Origin: Candidatus Omnitrophota bacterium
Lineage (GTDB): Bacteria > Omnitrophota > Gorgyraeia > Gygaellales > Profunditerraquicolaceae
Direction: 5' to 3'
DNA length: 50,199 bases
Assembly (NCBI GenBank): GCA_028712175.1
Contig: JAQTQQ010000008.1
Span: 1 to 50,199, forward strand
The notes beneath the pieces are model-generated. The model saw nothing but the letters and a program-made list of their open reading frames with translations, made no database searches and was not told the DNA's origin. The stretch's first letter is position 1. The number at the start of each line of letters is the position of its first letter. The position numbers were made by a program, and so were the translations under genes. Shown in pieces: positions 15,894 to 26,340 of the stretch.

Positions 15894-16406
15894 ATGCTTT
15901 GTGATATTTGCGGTAAAAATCCGGCAACGGTCCATCTGACCGAGATTATCGATGAACAAATGAATGAGCTGCATTTGTGCGAAGATTGCGCAAGAAATAA
16001 AAGCGCGGCCATGGAGCAGCAGTTTGGTTTAAGTGACCTGTTAGCGGGTATGGCTGATTTTGGTAAGCCTTCCGCTGCCGAGAAAGAAGAAGCAGTTAAC
16101 GCCAAATGCCCGGCCTGCGGCTTAACTTATGCCGATTTTAAAAAGGTTGGAAGGCTCGGCTGCGGTGAATGCTATAACGCTTTCCGCGGCTATCTTGCGC
16201 CCTTATTAAAACGCATACACGGCTCAAATCAGCATATCGGTAAAAACCCGTCAAAAGTAAAAACTTCCAGCCGCATGTATAAGAAGAAAGCCAATCTCGA
16301 AGATTTGAGAAATCAGCTTCAACAGGCAATTCAGAAAGAGGCATTTGAAGAAGCAGCCCGTCTTCGCGATATGATCAAGGAGATTGAAAGGAAAAAAGAG
16401 AGTTAA
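15894..16406 (+). CDS. mcsA: Zinc-finger activator of arginine kinase, McsA
   Basis: McsA activates the protein-arginine kinase McsB. The 170 residues carry paired zinc-binding CxxC motifs: C3/C6 and LHLCEDC at the N-terminus, then CPACG and LGCGEC near 64-85. A C-terminal UVR motif (about 133-168) follows, with the typical LQQAIQKEAFEEAARLRD core. Length and domain order match McsA of Firmicutes. The gene heads the mcsA-mcsB-clpC cluster. The repressor gene ctsR, which usually precedes it in Firmicutes, is absent, and an intergenic palindrome lies there instead. Confidence 0.92.
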   Translation: MLCDICGKNPATVHLTEIIDEQMNELHLCEDCARNKSAAMEQQFGLSDLLAGMADFGKPSAAEKEEAVNAKCPACGLTYADFKKVGRLGCGECYNAFRGYLAPLLKRIHGSNQHIGKNPSKVKTSSRMYKKKANLEDLRNQLQQAIQKEAFEEAARLRDMIKEIERKKES

Positions 16407-16407
16407 T

Positions 16408-17460
16408 ATGCAGATTAATGATTTATTAAACCACACCAGTGAATGGTTAAAAGGCACGGGCCCGAATTCGGATATTGTTATCTCCAGCCGGATCCGCCTT
16501 GCAAGGAACCTTAATAAAATTCCTTTTCCTCATTGGGCAGATAAAGGGCAATTGGATGAAGTTGTGAATACGGTGAGTGCGGCAGTGGCTAAAGTCAGCC
16601 TGCTTAAAAAATCCACGCTTTTTGAACTGGCAAAACTGGATAGTATAGATAAGCAATTTTTGGTAGAGCGGCACCTTATGTCTATCGAGCATGCCCAGAA
16701 AACAGAACATAAGGCTGTTTTGGTCAGTGAAGAAGAAATAATTTCAGTGATGATCAACGAAGAGGACCATCTGCGTATTCAATTAATGCAGTCAGGATTT
16801 AATCTTTTTGAGGCATGGAATATTATTAATGCGGTTGATGATGATTTGGCAAAGCTTCTGGATTACGCATTTTTACCGGATTTCGGCTATCTGACGGCTT
16901 GTCCTACTAATACAGGAACAGGTATGCGCGGTTCGGTAATGCTGCATCTGCCGGCTTTGGTAATGAGCAGGCAGATTGAGAGGGTGCTGGCGGCAATAGC
17001 AAAATTAAGTTTTACAACGCGCGGACTTTACGGCGAAGGTACGCAGGCAAGCGGTAATTTTTTCCAGATTTCTAATCAGGTATCCTTAGGCCACAGCGAG
17101 AACGAAATTATTGAAAATATCAATGGCCTTATCCGTCAGATTATCGAACAGGAAACACAGGCAAGAGAAATTATGCTTTCTAAAAGCAAAGAGGTCTTAG
17201 AAGACAGGATTAACCGTTCTCTGGGTATTTTAAAAAGCGCGCGTATCATTACCAGCCAGGAGACAATCGAATTATTATCAATGATCAGGCTGGGAAGCGA
17301 CTTGGGCATGATTAGGGGTATTGACCGCCGTATAATAAACGAACTTTTTATTACTACCCAGCCGGCGCATTTGCAAAAGCTGGAGAATAAAAAACTTTCA
17401 TCGCAGGATAGGGATTTAAAAAGGGCGGAGTTGATTCGCAATAAATTGAACTTAATATAA
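16408..17460 (+). CDS. mcsB: Protein-arginine kinase McsB
   Basis: McsB phosphorylates arginines on misfolded proteins, marking them for ClpC/ClpP. The 350-residue product is a phosphagen-kinase fold. SSRIRLARNL near 24-33 and CPTNTGTGMRGSV near 171-183 are the ATP and substrate loops, and EGTQASGNFFQISNQ near 210-224 is the family's catalytic segment. The C-terminal region holds the pArg-binding part specific to McsB. I chose ATG 16408, one base after the mcsA stop, over the TTG at 16384 inside mcsA. An AAGGAGA site 10 bases after its stop serves clpC. Confidence 0.92.
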   Translation: MQINDLLNHTSEWLKGTGPNSDIVISSRIRLARNLNKIPFPHWADKGQLDEVVNTVSAAVAKVSLLKKSTLFELAKLDSIDKQFLVERHLMSIEHAQKTEHKAVLVSEEEIISVMINEEDHLRIQLMQSGFNLFEAWNIINAVDDDLAKLLDYAFLPDFGYLTACPTNTGTGMRGSVMLHLPALVMSRQIERVLAAIAKLSFTTRGLYGEGTQASGNFFQISNQVSLGHSENEIIENINGLIRQIIEQETQAREIMLSKSKEVLEDRINRSLGILKSARIITSQETIELLSMIRLGSDLGMIRGIDRRIINELFITTQPAHLQKLENKKLSSQDRDLKRAELIRNKLNLI

Positions 17461-17469
17461 GGAGAAACT

Positions 17470-19890
17470 ATGTTTAATCGTTTTACTGAAAGAGCAAGAA
17501 AAGTAATTATTTTAGCCAAAGAAGAGGCACGGCGTTTTAATCATGATTATATCGGCACTGAACATATATTGTTGGGTTTAATCAGAGAGGGAGAGGGCGT
17601 GGCTGCGGCGGTATTACAGAAACTGGATGTTTCGCTTGAGAATATCAGGCTTGAAATAGAAAAATTAGTCCAGCCCGGGCCGACTACCCAAATTATCGGC
17701 GATATCCCTTTTACTCCCCGCGCTAAAAAAGCACTGGAGCTGGCGGCAGAGGAGGCAAGGAGCCTCGGGCATAATTATATCGGTACCGAGCATCTTTTGC
17801 TTGGGCTTATCCGCGAAGGCGAAGGCATTGCCTCGCAGGTATTATTAAATTTAGGCATGGATTTAAATTCTGTGCGTAATGAAGTGATGGGGCTTTTAGG
17901 TTCGGCCTTGCCGGGTATGAATCAAGGGCAGGCCGCGGCTGCAAAAACAAAAACTCCGGCCCTTGATGCTTTTGGCCGGGATCTTACTGCTTTGGCCCGT
18001 GAAAATAAATTGGATCCGGTAATTGACCGCGTGCAGGAGATTGAGAGGGTAATTCAGATTTTAAGCCGGCGTACCAAAAATAACCCCGTGCTTTTAGGGG
18101 AAGCCGGAGTAGGTAAAACCGCTATTGTCGAAGGGTTGGCGCAAGCGATCATAGCCGGGAATGTGCCGGAAATCTTAAGAGGCAAACGCCTGATAGTTTT
18201 AGATTTAGCCCTGATGGTTGCCGGGACTAAATACCGCGGCCAGTTTGAAGAAAGAATAAAAGCAATTATGGAGGAGATCAAACGTTCCCAAGATGTGATC
18301 ATTTTTATCGACGAATTGCATACCTTGGTCGGCGCAGGTGCCGCTGAAGGGGCAATTGATGCTTCTAATATCATGAAGCCTGCGCTTTCGCGCGGAGAGA
18401 TGCAGTGCATCGGCGCAACCACCATGGATGAATACCGTAAATATATTGAAAAAGATGCGGCTTTGGAACGCAGGTTCCAGACGATTATGGTTGAGCCTCC
18501 TACCGTGGATCAGACTATTAAAATTTTAAAAGGGCTGCGGGATAAATATGAAGCGCATCACCGGGTTACTTTTAAAGACGAAGCCCTTGAGGCTGCAGCT
18601 AAATTATCCGACCGTTATATTTCAGGAAGATTTATGCCGGATAAAGCAATTGATTTGATTGATGAGGCGGGTTCGCGCGCCCGTTTAAATGTTTTAATTG
18701 TCCCCGAGGAAATAAAAAAGATGGAGGTTAGCGTTGAGTCATTGAGGAAAGAAAAAGAATCGTATATTAAGAGCCAGGATTTTGAAAAAGCTGCCTCGCT
18801 TAGGGACCAGGAACGTTTGGCCCGGCAGGAGCTGGAAAAGTTAAATAAGGAGTGGAGCCAGGCAAAAGATAAAATGCGGCCTGAAGTGACCGCAGAAGAT
18901 ATCGCAAAAATACTTGCGCAGTGGACAGGGATTCCCATCTTCAGGCTGGAAGAGAAAGAGAGCGAAAAGCTGCTTAAGATCGAAGAAGAGCTGCATAAGC
19001 GGGTAGTCGGCCAAGATGAAGCAATCAAGGCCATCGCCCATGCCGCGCGCCGTTCCCGCGCAGGGATTAAAGATCCGCGCCGGCCTATCGGTTCGTTTAT
19101 ATTCTTAGGGCCAACAGGCGTTGGAAAAACCTTGCTTGCCCGGGCGCTTGCGGAATTCATGTTTGGCGACGAGGACGCTTTGTTGCAGCTTGATATGTCG
19201 GAATATATGGAAAAGTTTAATGTATCCCGTTTAATCGGCGCTCCCCCGGGGTATGTCGGGTATGAAGAGGGAGGCCAGCTTACGGAGCGCGTGCGCCGCC
19301 GGCCTTATGCAGTTATACTTCTTGATGAAATTGAAAAAGCGCACCCGGATGTTTTTAATTTATTACTGCAGGTTTTTGAAGAAGGCAGGCTTACCGACAG
19401 TTTCGGACGCAAGGTTGATTTTAAAAATACGATTATTATTATGACCTCTAATGTCGGGGCTGAAATGATCCGTAAAACCGGCGCTCTTGGTTTTCGAGTC
19501 CAGAAGGAAGAGGCCGGCTATGAAGACATGAAGGATAAGCTGCTTGAGGCAGTTAAGCATGCTTTTAAGCCGGAGTTCTTAAATCGTATCGATGATATTA
19601 TTGTGTTTAAGCAGTTATCCAAAGATGACTTAAGCCATATTATCGATATTGAGATAGGGTATGTTATTACCCGCCTGAAAGATCAAAATATATCTTTGGA
19701 AGTAACCAAAGAAGCCAAAGACCTTTTGATTGAGAAAGGTTTTGATCCGGTTTTTGGCGCCCGGCCACTAAAGAGGACTATTCAGCGGTTTTTAGAGGAT
19801 CCATTGGCCAATGAGATTATCTCTAAAAAATATAAGGAGGGCTCTGTGATTAAAGTCTCCCGCAAGAACGACGAGCTTAATTTCGAATAA
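17470..19890 (+). CDS. clpC: AAA+ unfoldase ClpC
   Basis: ClpC unfolds arginine-phosphorylated proteins for ClpP. The 806 residues have two N-terminal Clp repeats (about 1-145, each with [17 protein letters not shown] or a near copy). The first AAA+ module has Walker A K216, followed by a UVR-containing M-domain (about 420-455). The second AAA+ module has Walker A K553 and the arginine-finger region [13 protein letters not shown]. The UVR motif and N-repeats mark it as ClpC rather than ClpB. AGGAGA precedes the ATG. The last base of the stop is the first base of mlaE. Confidence 0.96.
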   Translation: MFNRFTERARKVIILAKEEARRFNHDYIGTEHILLGLIREGEGVAAAVLQKLDVSLENIRLEIEKLVQPGPTTQIIGDIPFTPRAKKALELAAEEARSLGHNYIGTEHLLLGLIREGEGIASQVLLNLGMDLNSVRNEVMGLLGSALPGMNQGQAAAAKTKTPALDAFGRDLTALARENKLDPVIDRVQEIERVIQILSRRTKNNPVLLGEAGVGKTAIVEGLAQAIIAGNVPEILRGKRLIVLDLALMVAGTKYRGQFEERIKAIMEEIKRSQDVIIFIDELHTLVGAGAAEGAIDASNIMKPALSRGEMQCIGATTMDEYRKYIEKDAALERRFQTIMVEPPTVDQTIKILKGLRDKYEAHHRVTFKDEALEAAAKLSDRYISGRFMPDKAIDLIDEAGSRARLNVLIVPEEIKKMEVSVESLRKEKESYIKSQDFEKAASLRDQERLARQELEKLNKEWSQAKDKMRPEVTAEDIAKILAQWTGIPIFRLEEKESEKLLKIEEELHKRVVGQDEAIKAIAHAARRSRAGIKDPRRPIGSFIFLGPTGVGKTLLARALAEFMFGDEDALLQLDMSEYMEKFNVSRLIGAPPGYVGYEEGGQLTERVRRRPYAVILLDEIEKAHPDVFNLLLQVFEEGRLTDSFGRKVDFKNTIIIMTSNVGAEMIRKTGALGFRVQKEEAGYEDMKDKLLEAVKHAFKPEFLNRIDDIIVFKQLSKDDLSHIIDIEIGYVITRLKDQNISLEVTKEAKDLLIEKGFDPVFGARPLKRTIQRFLEDPLANEIISKKYKEGSVIKVSRKNDELNFE

Positions 19891-20675
19891 TGTTTATGCT
19901 TCCTTTTATTGACTTGGGCCGTAAGGTAATCGGTTTCCTGCATTTTATCGGCGGCTTAACCAATTTGGCTGCGCAAACCGTATATTTAACATTTAAGCCC
20001 CCCTATAAATATGAACATACGATCGTGCAGCTTAAAAAAGCCGGTTATGACAGTTTTCCGATAGTCTCGGTTGTGGCTTTGTTCATAGGTTTTATTTTTG
20101 CCCTGCAATCGGCCTATTTCATGCAAAAACTGGGTTCGGAGATGTACATCGCAAGCCTTGTAGCGCTGTCGATCGTGCGTGAACTGGGGCCGGTAATAAC
20201 AGCCCTGGTTGTTGCCGGCAGGGTTGGTGCCTCCAATACCGCCGAATTAGGCTCTATGCAGGTTACTGAACAAATAGATGCCCTAGAAACTATGGCCACT
20301 AATCCCATAAAATACTTGGTGGTACCCCGATTTGTTGCCTTGGGAATTATGCTTCCGGTCCTTACCCTGTATGCAAATATTATCGGCATACTGGGAGGTT
20401 ATTTGATATGTGTAATGAAACTTGGGATCAGCAGCAGCATGTATATGAATATAACCTTTGATTCTTTGTCCTTTAAGGACCTGTTCACAGGTTTATTTAA
20501 AGCCTGGATATTTGGGATGCTTATTGCCTTAATAAGCTGTCATGAAGGGTTTAATGTCACCGGAGGCGCCGAGGGAGTAGGTAAAGCAACTACGCGTTCG
20601 GTCGTCTTTACTTTTATTATGATAATCGCAGCGGATTGTTTCTTTACCGCTTTGTTTTATTTTATTCTAACTTAA
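19890..20675 (+). CDS. mlaE: Mla phospholipid ABC permease
   Basis: The 261-residue MlaE-family permease has five to six membrane helices and the family segments LVALSIVRELGPVITALVVAGRVGAS and QVTEQIDALETMATNPI. With MlaF and MlaD it moves phospholipids between inner and outer membranes to keep outer-membrane asymmetry. The start overlaps the clpC stop as TAATG; a second in-frame ATG at 19896 is also possible. Its placement inside a protein-quality-control operon is unusual. Confidence 0.92.
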   Translation: MFMLPFIDLGRKVIGFLHFIGGLTNLAAQTVYLTFKPPYKYEHTIVQLKKAGYDSFPIVSVVALFIGFIFALQSAYFMQKLGSEMYIASLVALSIVRELGPVITALVVAGRVGASNTAELGSMQVTEQIDALETMATNPIKYLVVPRFVALGIMLPVLTLYANIIGILGGYLICVMKLGISSSMYMNITFDSLSFKDLFTGLFKAWIFGMLIALISCHEGFNVTGGAEGVGKATTRSVVFTFIMIIAADCFFTALFYFILT

Positions 20676-20676
20676 A

Positions 20677-21438
20677 ATGATCAAGATAAAAGAATTAACC
20701 AAAAGATTCAATAATGTTTTAGTTTTAAAAGATTTAAACCTGGATATCCAGACCGGGCAGACTTGTGTAATTATCGGCAGAAGCGGCTGCGGGAAATCGG
20801 TTTTATTAAAGCACATAATCGGTTTGCTGAAGCCGGATAAAGGAAAGGTTCTGGTTGATGGTAAAGAAGTGGCTTTAATGAAAGAGCTGGAACTGACGGC
20901 ATTGCGTTCCAAGGTGAGCATGGTATTTCAGGGAGGCGCTCTTTTTGATTCTTTGAATGTCGCTGAAAATGTAGGTTTTGGCCTTATCGAACATACGCGT
21001 ATCAACCGCGAGGAGTTATTGGAGCGCGTGGAAGAATCTCTTTCTATGGTGGGTTTAGGGGGCATTGGCAACCTTGCGCCTTCGGAATTGAGCGGCGGCA
21101 TGAAAAAGCGTGTGGCCTTAGCACGGGCAATCTGCATACGGCCTGAGATTATTCTTTACGATGAGCCGACTACCGGGCTTGACCCGATAAACGCCGATAG
21201 CATTAATGAGCTTATACGTTCATTACATGATAAATTAAAAGTTACTTCTGTTGTTGTCACCCATGATATGAAGAGTGCATACCATATTGCCGATAAAATT
21301 GCTATGATGTATAAGGGGAAAATAGTCCTGGAGGGTGCGCCTTCGGAGATTCAGAAAACTGCTGACCCGGTAGTACACCAGTTTATTAACGGGCTCTCTA
21401 AGGGCCCGATAACCGAGGCAATTGATACTTTTAAATAA
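20677..21438 (+). CDS. mlaF: Mla phospholipid ABC ATPase
   Basis: This is a 253-residue ABC ATPase. Walker A is GRSGCGKS (about residue 37), the signature LSGGMKKRVALARAI is the characteristic MlaF/Ttg2A form (GGM), and Walker B is IILYDEPTTGLDP. It energises MlaE. It follows mlaE by one base, with no separate ribosome binding site apparent. MlaD follows after a structured 60-base gap. Confidence 0.93.
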   Translation: MIKIKELTKRFNNVLVLKDLNLDIQTGQTCVIIGRSGCGKSVLLKHIIGLLKPDKGKVLVDGKEVALMKELELTALRSKVSMVFQGGALFDSLNVAENVGFGLIEHTRINREELLERVEESLSMVGLGGIGNLAPSELSGGMKKRVALARAICIRPEIILYDEPTTGLDPINADSINELIRSLHDKLKVTSVVVTHDMKSAYHIADKIAMMYKGKIVLEGAPSEIQKTADPVVHQFINGLSKGPITEAIDTFK

Positions 21439-21484
21439 ACCCCGCTAGAGGTGGCGCCCCGCGCCGCGGGAATTCTAACGGGGT
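21439..21484 (+). other. GC-rich intergenic hairpin between mlaF and mlaD
   Basis: ACCCCGCTAGA (21439-21449) pairs with TCTAACGGGGT (21474-21484), with one mismatch. The interior can fold further (GGCGC/GCGCC or CCCGCG/CGCGGG). There is no T-run after it. It may attenuate mlaD or protect the upstream mRNA, or it may be a small repeat element. The mlaD GGAGGGG site lies just downstream. Confidence 0.6.
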
Positions 21485-21498
21485 AAACGGAGGGGCAA

Positions 21499-22113
21499 AT
21501 GATATTCGGTAAAACTAAATTGGAGTTAAAGGTAGGGGTCTTTGTTTTTATAAGTTTAGCCATTTTGGTCATTTTTTTACTGTCGATAGGGGGATTTAAA
21601 ACCTGGAGTTCAGGTTACCGAATAAATGTAAATTTTAGTTTTGTTAATGGTGTAAAAGTCGGCGCACCTGTGCGTTTTGCCGGGGTTGATGTCGGAGAGG
21701 TAAAAAAAATCCATCTGGAGTTTGTTCCCGAACAAAGCCGCTCCAATGTCCATCTAGTGATCTGGATAAGGGATATTATTAAGATACCTTCCGATTCAAG
21801 CGTCTGGGTAAATACCCTGGGGTTATTAGGGGAGAAATATATTGAGATAATACCCGGGAAAGATTATGTTAACTGCCTTAAGGTCAATGATTATTTGACA
21901 GGGGTTGATCCCCTGCCGATACATGCGATATTTAATAGGGCGGAAAATATAATGCGCAATCTGGATGAAGGCTTGTCTCAAATAAGGAATAAAGAAGGTT
22001 CGCTAGGAAAACTTATTTATGAAGATAATATTTATAATGAGCTGGAAGCCTTTATGGCCGATGTCCGCAAGAATCCCTGGAAATTATTTTATAAAACTAA
22101 AGAAAAGAAATAA
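21499..22113 (+). CDS. mlaD: MCE-domain lipid-binding protein MlaD
   Basis: The 204-residue protein has one N-terminal membrane anchor (about 10-32) and one MCE domain (about 35-120, with VNGVKVGAPVRFAGVDVGEVKKI and LLGEKYIEIIPG). MCE proteins form hexameric rings that bind phospholipid in the periplasm above MlaE. GGAGGGG precedes the ATG. The short C-terminus (about 125-204) is helical. No MlaA, MlaB or MlaC gene is nearby. The stop overlaps the radA start by one base. Confidence 0.9.
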   Translation: MIFGKTKLELKVGVFVFISLAILVIFLLSIGGFKTWSSGYRINVNFSFVNGVKVGAPVRFAGVDVGEVKKIHLEFVPEQSRSNVHLVIWIRDIIKIPSDSSVWVNTLGLLGEKYIEIIPGKDYVNCLKVNDYLTGVDPLPIHAIFNRAENIMRNLDEGLSQIRNKEGSLGKLIYEDNIYNELEAFMADVRKNPWKLFYKTKEKK

Positions 22114-23510
22114 TGAAAACAAAGACGGTTTTTAACTGTTCTGTTTGCGGGTACCAGTCTCCGAAATGGCTGGGTAGATGCCCGGATTGCAGCAGCTGGA
22201 ATTCTTTTGCTGAAGAGGATTATACCGCGCCTTCATCAGGGGTTAAGGAGAGGGTCTCTTTGTATAAAGAAGGCCCGGTGCTTTTAAGGGATGTTGTTGC
22301 AAAAGATGAAGACAGGTTAAAAACCAATATTCGTGAATTAGACAGGGTTTTGGGCGGCGGAATTGTTAAAGGTTCGGTAATTTTAATCGGCGGAGACCCC
22401 GGAGTAGGCAAATCTACAATCTCTTTGCAGGTTTCAAACCATCTCACTAAACAGGGTATCGGGGTGCTTTATGTAAGCGGCGAAGAAAGTGTAGCCCAGA
22501 CTAAGCTTCGCGCAAAGCGGCTGGGTGATTCAGGGTCGGATAATTTATACATAGTCAACCAAACGGATTTATCTTTAATTATTGAATATATAAGGAAGTT
22601 AAAACCGCAGGTAGTCATTATTGATTCTATCCAGGTTATTTTTGATTCCGGTATAAGTTCGTCTCCGGGAAGCGTTAGCCAGGTAAGGGAGTGCGCCGGG
22701 CTCCTTACGCAATTAGCAAAAACCACGGGCACTACTATTTTTATTATTGGCCATGTTACTAAAGAGGGGACGCTGGCCGGGCCGCGCGTATTAGAACATA
22801 TAGTTGATACAGTTTTATATTTTGAAGGTGACCGTTTTGCGATTTACAGGATACTACGTGCTGTCAAAAACCGGTTTGGCTCAACTAATGAGATCGGCGT
22901 ATTTGAAATGGGGCCTCAAGGGCTATTGGAAGTAAAGAACCCTTCGGAGATATTCCTTTCCGAAAGGCCGGATAATGTTTCCGGAACAATTGTAACTTCA
23001 ATCCTAGAAGGAACGCGCCCTCTTTTGGTTGAGATCCAATCGCTGGTTTCAAGAAGTTCATTTGGCTATGCCCGCAGGCGCGCGCAAGGTTTTGATTTTA
23101 ACCGGCTTTCGCTTCTGGTCGCAGTCTTAGAAAAACGCATGGGGCTGGCTCTTGAGGCAGAGGATATATTTGTCAATGTCGCAGGTGGAATAAAGATAGA
23201 GGATCCGGCAGCAGATTTAGCGGTGTGTGCGGTAATTGCCTCGAGTTTTCGCGAACAGGTGGTCGCGCCCAAGGCGGTGGTTTTGGGTGAGGTGGGGCTT
23301 AGTGGCGAGATAAGGAGTATTTCCCAGGTACTTACGCGCATCAATGAAGCAGAGAAGCTGGGTTTTAAACTGTGCGTATTGCCGAAAAACAGCACTAAAA
23401 ATTTAAAATTAAAAGAATCCGGTATGGAAATTGTCCCCGTTTCTACTTTAAAGGAAGCTTTAGATATTATCCTGGGGGCATCGGTTAAACAGCAAGGGGA
23501 GGCAAAATAA
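22113..23510 (+). CDS. radA: DNA repair ATPase RadA
   Basis: RadA (Sms) promotes branch migration during recombination. The 465 residues show the four-cysteine zinc finger ([18 protein letters not shown], residues 8-25), Walker [10 protein letters not shown] (about 93-101) and the RadA-specific [15 protein letters not shown] motif (about 252-266). A C-terminal Lon-protease-like domain starts near 285. The length is normal. TAATG overlaps join it to mlaD upstream and to the PIN-TRAM gene downstream. Confidence 0.96.
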   Translation: MKTKTVFNCSVCGYQSPKWLGRCPDCSSWNSFAEEDYTAPSSGVKERVSLYKEGPVLLRDVVAKDEDRLKTNIRELDRVLGGGIVKGSVILIGGDPGVGKSTISLQVSNHLTKQGIGVLYVSGEESVAQTKLRAKRLGDSGSDNLYIVNQTDLSLIIEYIRKLKPQVVIIDSIQVIFDSGISSSPGSVSQVRECAGLLTQLAKTTGTTIFIIGHVTKEGTLAGPRVLEHIVDTVLYFEGDRFAIYRILRAVKNRFGSTNEIGVFEMGPQGLLEVKNPSEIFLSERPDNVSGTIVTSILEGTRPLLVEIQSLVSRSSFGYARRRAQGFDFNRLSLLVAVLEKRMGLALEAEDIFVNVAGGIKIEDPAADLAVCAVIASSFREQVVAPKAVVLGEVGLSGEIRSISQVLTRINEAEKLGFKLCVLPKNSTKNLKLKESGMEIVPVSTLKEALDIILGASVKQQGEAK

Positions 23511-24481
23511 TGAATTTATTATTAGCGCGCATTTTATTTATTTTAGGCAGCATGGCTATCGGCTATCAGGCGGCAGCCGGGTTTATCGGTTTATTAATCG
23601 GCGCATGCATAGCATTGGTCATGATTTTTATTGAAGCAGGATTACGCAAAGTTTCGGTGAGCGGTTTGTCTAGCGCTGTATTCGGATTAATTTTGGGTTT
23701 AATCATGGCTAAGTTAGTAGGAGATGCTTTTAGCCTTGCAGCCATTGACCCTGATCTACTTTCCAGGATCCGCGTAGGCTTAACTTTAATTTTTTGTTAC
23801 CTTGGCATGGTCATGGCGCTGCGCGGAAAAGATGAGTTCAATATTATAATCCCTTATGTGCGCTTAAGAAGGCAGGACCAGTCGCAGGATGTGATTCTTT
23901 TAGATACCAGCGTAATTATTGACGGTAGAATCGTGGATATATGTAAAACCCGTTTCTTAGGAGGAAAGCTTATTATACCAAAGTTTGTTTTGCGGGAGTT
24001 ACAGCAGATTGCTGATTCTACCGACCCGATCAAGCGCCAGAGGGGAAGGCGCGGCCTGGAGATCCTTAATATTATTCAAAATGAATCGGGGATAGATATC
24101 ACTATCCATGAACAGGATTTTACGGAAACAAGCGAAGTTGATGCAAAACTGGTTTTACTGGCTAAATTGCTGGAAGCTAAGATTTTGACCGTTGATTTTA
24201 ATTTGAACCGTGTCGCAAGTATTCAGGGGATTAAAGTTTTAAATATAAATGAATTGGCCAATGCATTAAAGCCGGTGGTTTTTCCCGGGGAAGAGATGCA
24301 TATCAAGCTGATTAAAGAAGGCAAGGAGCATAACCAGGCAGTCGGCTACCTTGATGATGGCACAATGGTAGTGGTCGAGGATGCGCGGCGTTTAATCGGC
24401 CAGGATGTTAAAGTTGCGGTAACATCTGTTCTTCAGACCCAGGCAGGCAGAATGATATTCACAAAGCTTGAGAAACAATAA
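23510..24481 (+). CDS. Membrane-anchored PIN-TRAM protein (YacL-like)
   Basis: Four hydrophobic helices (about 1-105) are followed by a PIN nuclease-fold domain (about 125-245, [17 protein letters not shown] with D131 and D137 among the acidic residues). A C-terminal TRAM domain (about 255-323) may bind RNA. This architecture is that of Bacillus subtilis YacL, which sits at the same place between radA and ispD. It may be an RNase, but its substrate is not known to me. Overlaps of one base occur on both sides. Confidence 0.88.
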   Translation: MNLLLARILFILGSMAIGYQAAAGFIGLLIGACIALVMIFIEAGLRKVSVSGLSSAVFGLILGLIMAKLVGDAFSLAAIDPDLLSRIRVGLTLIFCYLGMVMALRGKDEFNIIIPYVRLRRQDQSQDVILLDTSVIIDGRIVDICKTRFLGGKLIIPKFVLRELQQIADSTDPIKRQRGRRGLEILNIIQNESGIDITIHEQDFTETSEVDAKLVLLAKLLEAKILTVDFNLNRVASIQGIKVLNINELANALKPVVFPGEEMHIKLIKEGKEHNQAVGYLDDGTMVVVEDARRLIGQDVKVAVTSVLQTQAGRMIFTKLEKQ

Positions 24482-25170
24482 TGCTTAGCGCAATTATTTT
24501 AGCAGCAGGCCGGGGCAAGAGGTTGGCAAGCAGTGTTTCTAAGCCTCTGGTAAAAATAAACAATAAGCCTTTAATAAATTATTCTTTGGATGTTTTTAAC
24601 AGGCATCCTGCAATAGATGAAATTATTATTGTTTACGGCGCGCAAAATAAAAAACAAATATTTAAAGCCGTAAACAGGAGCTCTTTTAATAAAATCAAGG
24701 GTTTTATCGCAGGGGGCAGGCGCAGGCAGGATTCGGTTTATAACGGGCTTAAAATAGTGAGCGAGAAATGCGATTGGGTTTTGATTCATGATTCTGCGCG
24801 CCCGTTCATTGACAGTGTATCTATCAGCAAAGTTATTCGCGGAGCAGGCAGAACCGGCGCAGCTATTTTAGGCGTGCCGGTTAAGGCAACGATTAAGACC
24901 GTAATAAGCAACAGGCTGGTTGATAAAACAGTGCAAAGACGCAACCTGTGGGAAATTCAGACTCCCCAGGTTTTTAAGAAAGTAATTATCGGCGAAGCTT
25001 ACAAAAAATACCTTAAGCAAAACTTTACCGATGACGCCTCTCTGGTTGAGAGGTTAGGCGGTAAAGTTAAAGTTATAGAGGGCAGGTACGAAAACATAAA
25101 GGTCACAACAAGAGATGACCTGTTAATCGCCCGGCTAATCGCAAAGAGGCTTAGAAAAAATGCAGTATAA
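24481..25170 (+). CDS. ispD: 2-C-methyl-D-erythritol 4-phosphate cytidylyltransferase
   Basis: IspD transfers CMP from CTP to MEP in the third step of the MEP pathway. The 229-residue protein has the nucleotide-binding LAAGRGKRLASSVSKPLVKI near the N-terminus, HDSARPFI in the middle and the TPQVFK and TDDASLVE segments that complete the active site. Length and motifs are typical. It overlaps ispF by 11 bases. IspF and IspH are also encoded in the window. Confidence 0.94.
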   Translation: MLSAIILAAGRGKRLASSVSKPLVKINNKPLINYSLDVFNRHPAIDEIIIVYGAQNKKQIFKAVNRSSFNKIKGFIAGGRRRQDSVYNGLKIVSEKCDWVLIHDSARPFIDSVSISKVIRGAGRTGAAILGVPVKATIKTVISNRLVDKTVQRRNLWEIQTPQVFKKVIIGEAYKKYLKQNFTDDASLVERLGGKVKVIEGRYENIKVTTRDDLLIARLIAKRLRKNAV

Positions 25171-25642
25171 GGTCGGCATAGGTTATGATATACACCGCCT
25201 AATCGAGGGAAGGAAGCTATTTTTAGGCGCAGTTGAAATCCCCTACATTAAGGGGTTGCTTGGCCACTCCGATGGAGATGCATTAATTCATGCGATTTGC
25301 GATGCCTTATTGGGGGCATTGGCTTACGGCGATATCGGAGAGCATTTTCCCGACACAGACCCTAAGTATCAGGGTATCGCAAGCAGCCTGCTTTTAGAAA
25401 AAGTAAGTAGTTTGGTGGATAAAGAAGGTTACAAGATTAATAATATTGATGTGGTTATTGTGGCTCAGGAACCGAAGCTTCTGCCGTTTAAAAGCCAGAT
25501 AAAAGAAAAAATCTGCTGTTTGCTTAATTTAAAAGAGGATGCCTTAAATATAAAGGCCAAAACCAATGAAGGCCTGGGCGCAGTAGGCAATAAGGAAGCA
25601 ATTGCGGCTTATGCAATAGCCTCTTTAATCAGGAAGGATTAA
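25160..25642 (+). CDS. ispF: 2-C-methyl-D-erythritol 2,4-cyclodiphosphate synthase
   Basis: IspF cyclises CDP-ME-2-phosphate to MEcPP. The 160-residue protein shows the metal-binding GYDIHR near residue 8, HSDGDALIHAICDALLGA near 34-51, GDIGEHFPDTDP near 56-67 and the C-terminal KTNEGLGAVG. It is a trimeric cytoplasmic enzyme with all active-site segments present. The start is inside ispD, so the two are translated together. Confidence 0.96.
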   Translation: MQYKVGIGYDIHRLIEGRKLFLGAVEIPYIKGLLGHSDGDALIHAICDALLGALAYGDIGEHFPDTDPKYQGIASSLLLEKVSSLVDKEGYKINNIDVVIVAQEPKLLPFKSQIKEKICCLLNLKEDALNIKAKTNEGLGAVGNKEAIAAYAIASLIRKD

Positions 25643-25645
25643 CCG

Positions 25646-26329
25646 ATGCTTGATAATATTGTAAATATTCTGCTCATATTGCTGGGGGTTGTTTTAACCA
25701 AGCTATTATTTATTTCTATATTTTTCTATTCCGATATAAGGGCAGCGCAAAAAAGGGATCCTGCGGCAAAAAGTTTTATGGAAGTAATCCTGCTTTATCC
25801 CGGGCTGCATGCTTTAGTTTATTATCGTATCGCCCATGCTTTATATGCGGTGCATTTATTTTTTCTTGCGCGGTTTATATCGCAGGCCGGCAGGTTTTTT
25901 ACGGGCATTGAAATCCATCCGGGAGCTAAAATTGGAAAGCGTTTTTTTATTGACCACGGTTTAGGAGTTGTTGTCGGAGAAACAGCGATTGTCGGTGACG
26001 ATGTTTTGCTTTATCAGGGCACAACTTTGGGCGGTACCGGTATCATAAAAGGCAAGCGGCATCCGACTTTAGGCAATAATGTGGTTGTCGGCGCAGGGGC
26101 AAAGGTCCTGGGCAATATCACCATCGGGGATAATTCTTATATCGGGGCCAACGCGGTAGTGATTAAAGATGTCCCTCCCAATTCTACGGTTGTGGGAGTT
26201 CCGGGAAGAGTGACTAAGCAGGACGGCAAGAAAATGGATGTTGCCCTTGATCATGTGCACACATTGGATCCGATTAAGCAATCAATTGATGAACTGGAAG
26301 AAAGAATTAAAAATCTAGAAAAGAAGTAA
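25646..26329 (+). CDS. cysE: Serine O-acetyltransferase
   Basis: CysE acetylates serine for cysteine synthesis. The 227 residues begin with a hydrophobic stretch (about 5-30) and the family's helical region. A left-handed beta-helix of hexapeptide repeats follows (about 90-190, [23 protein letters not shown]...), with the catalytic DHG histidine and the GTTLGGTG and KRHPTLGN loops. It lies next to cysS as in Bacillus. The short N-terminus resembles the EpsC-like or short plant/Firmicute type rather than E. coli CysE. Confidence 0.92.
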   Translation: MLDNIVNILLILLGVVLTKLLFISIFFYSDIRAAQKRDPAAKSFMEVILLYPGLHALVYYRIAHALYAVHLFFLARFISQAGRFFTGIEIHPGAKIGKRFFIDHGLGVVVGETAIVGDDVLLYQGTTLGGTGIIKGKRHPTLGNNVVVGAGAKVLGNITIGDNSYIGANAVVIKDVPPNSTVVGVPGRVTKQDGKKMDVALDHVHTLDPIKQSIDELEERIKNLEKK

Positions 26330-26340
26330 GGTGCTTCTTC

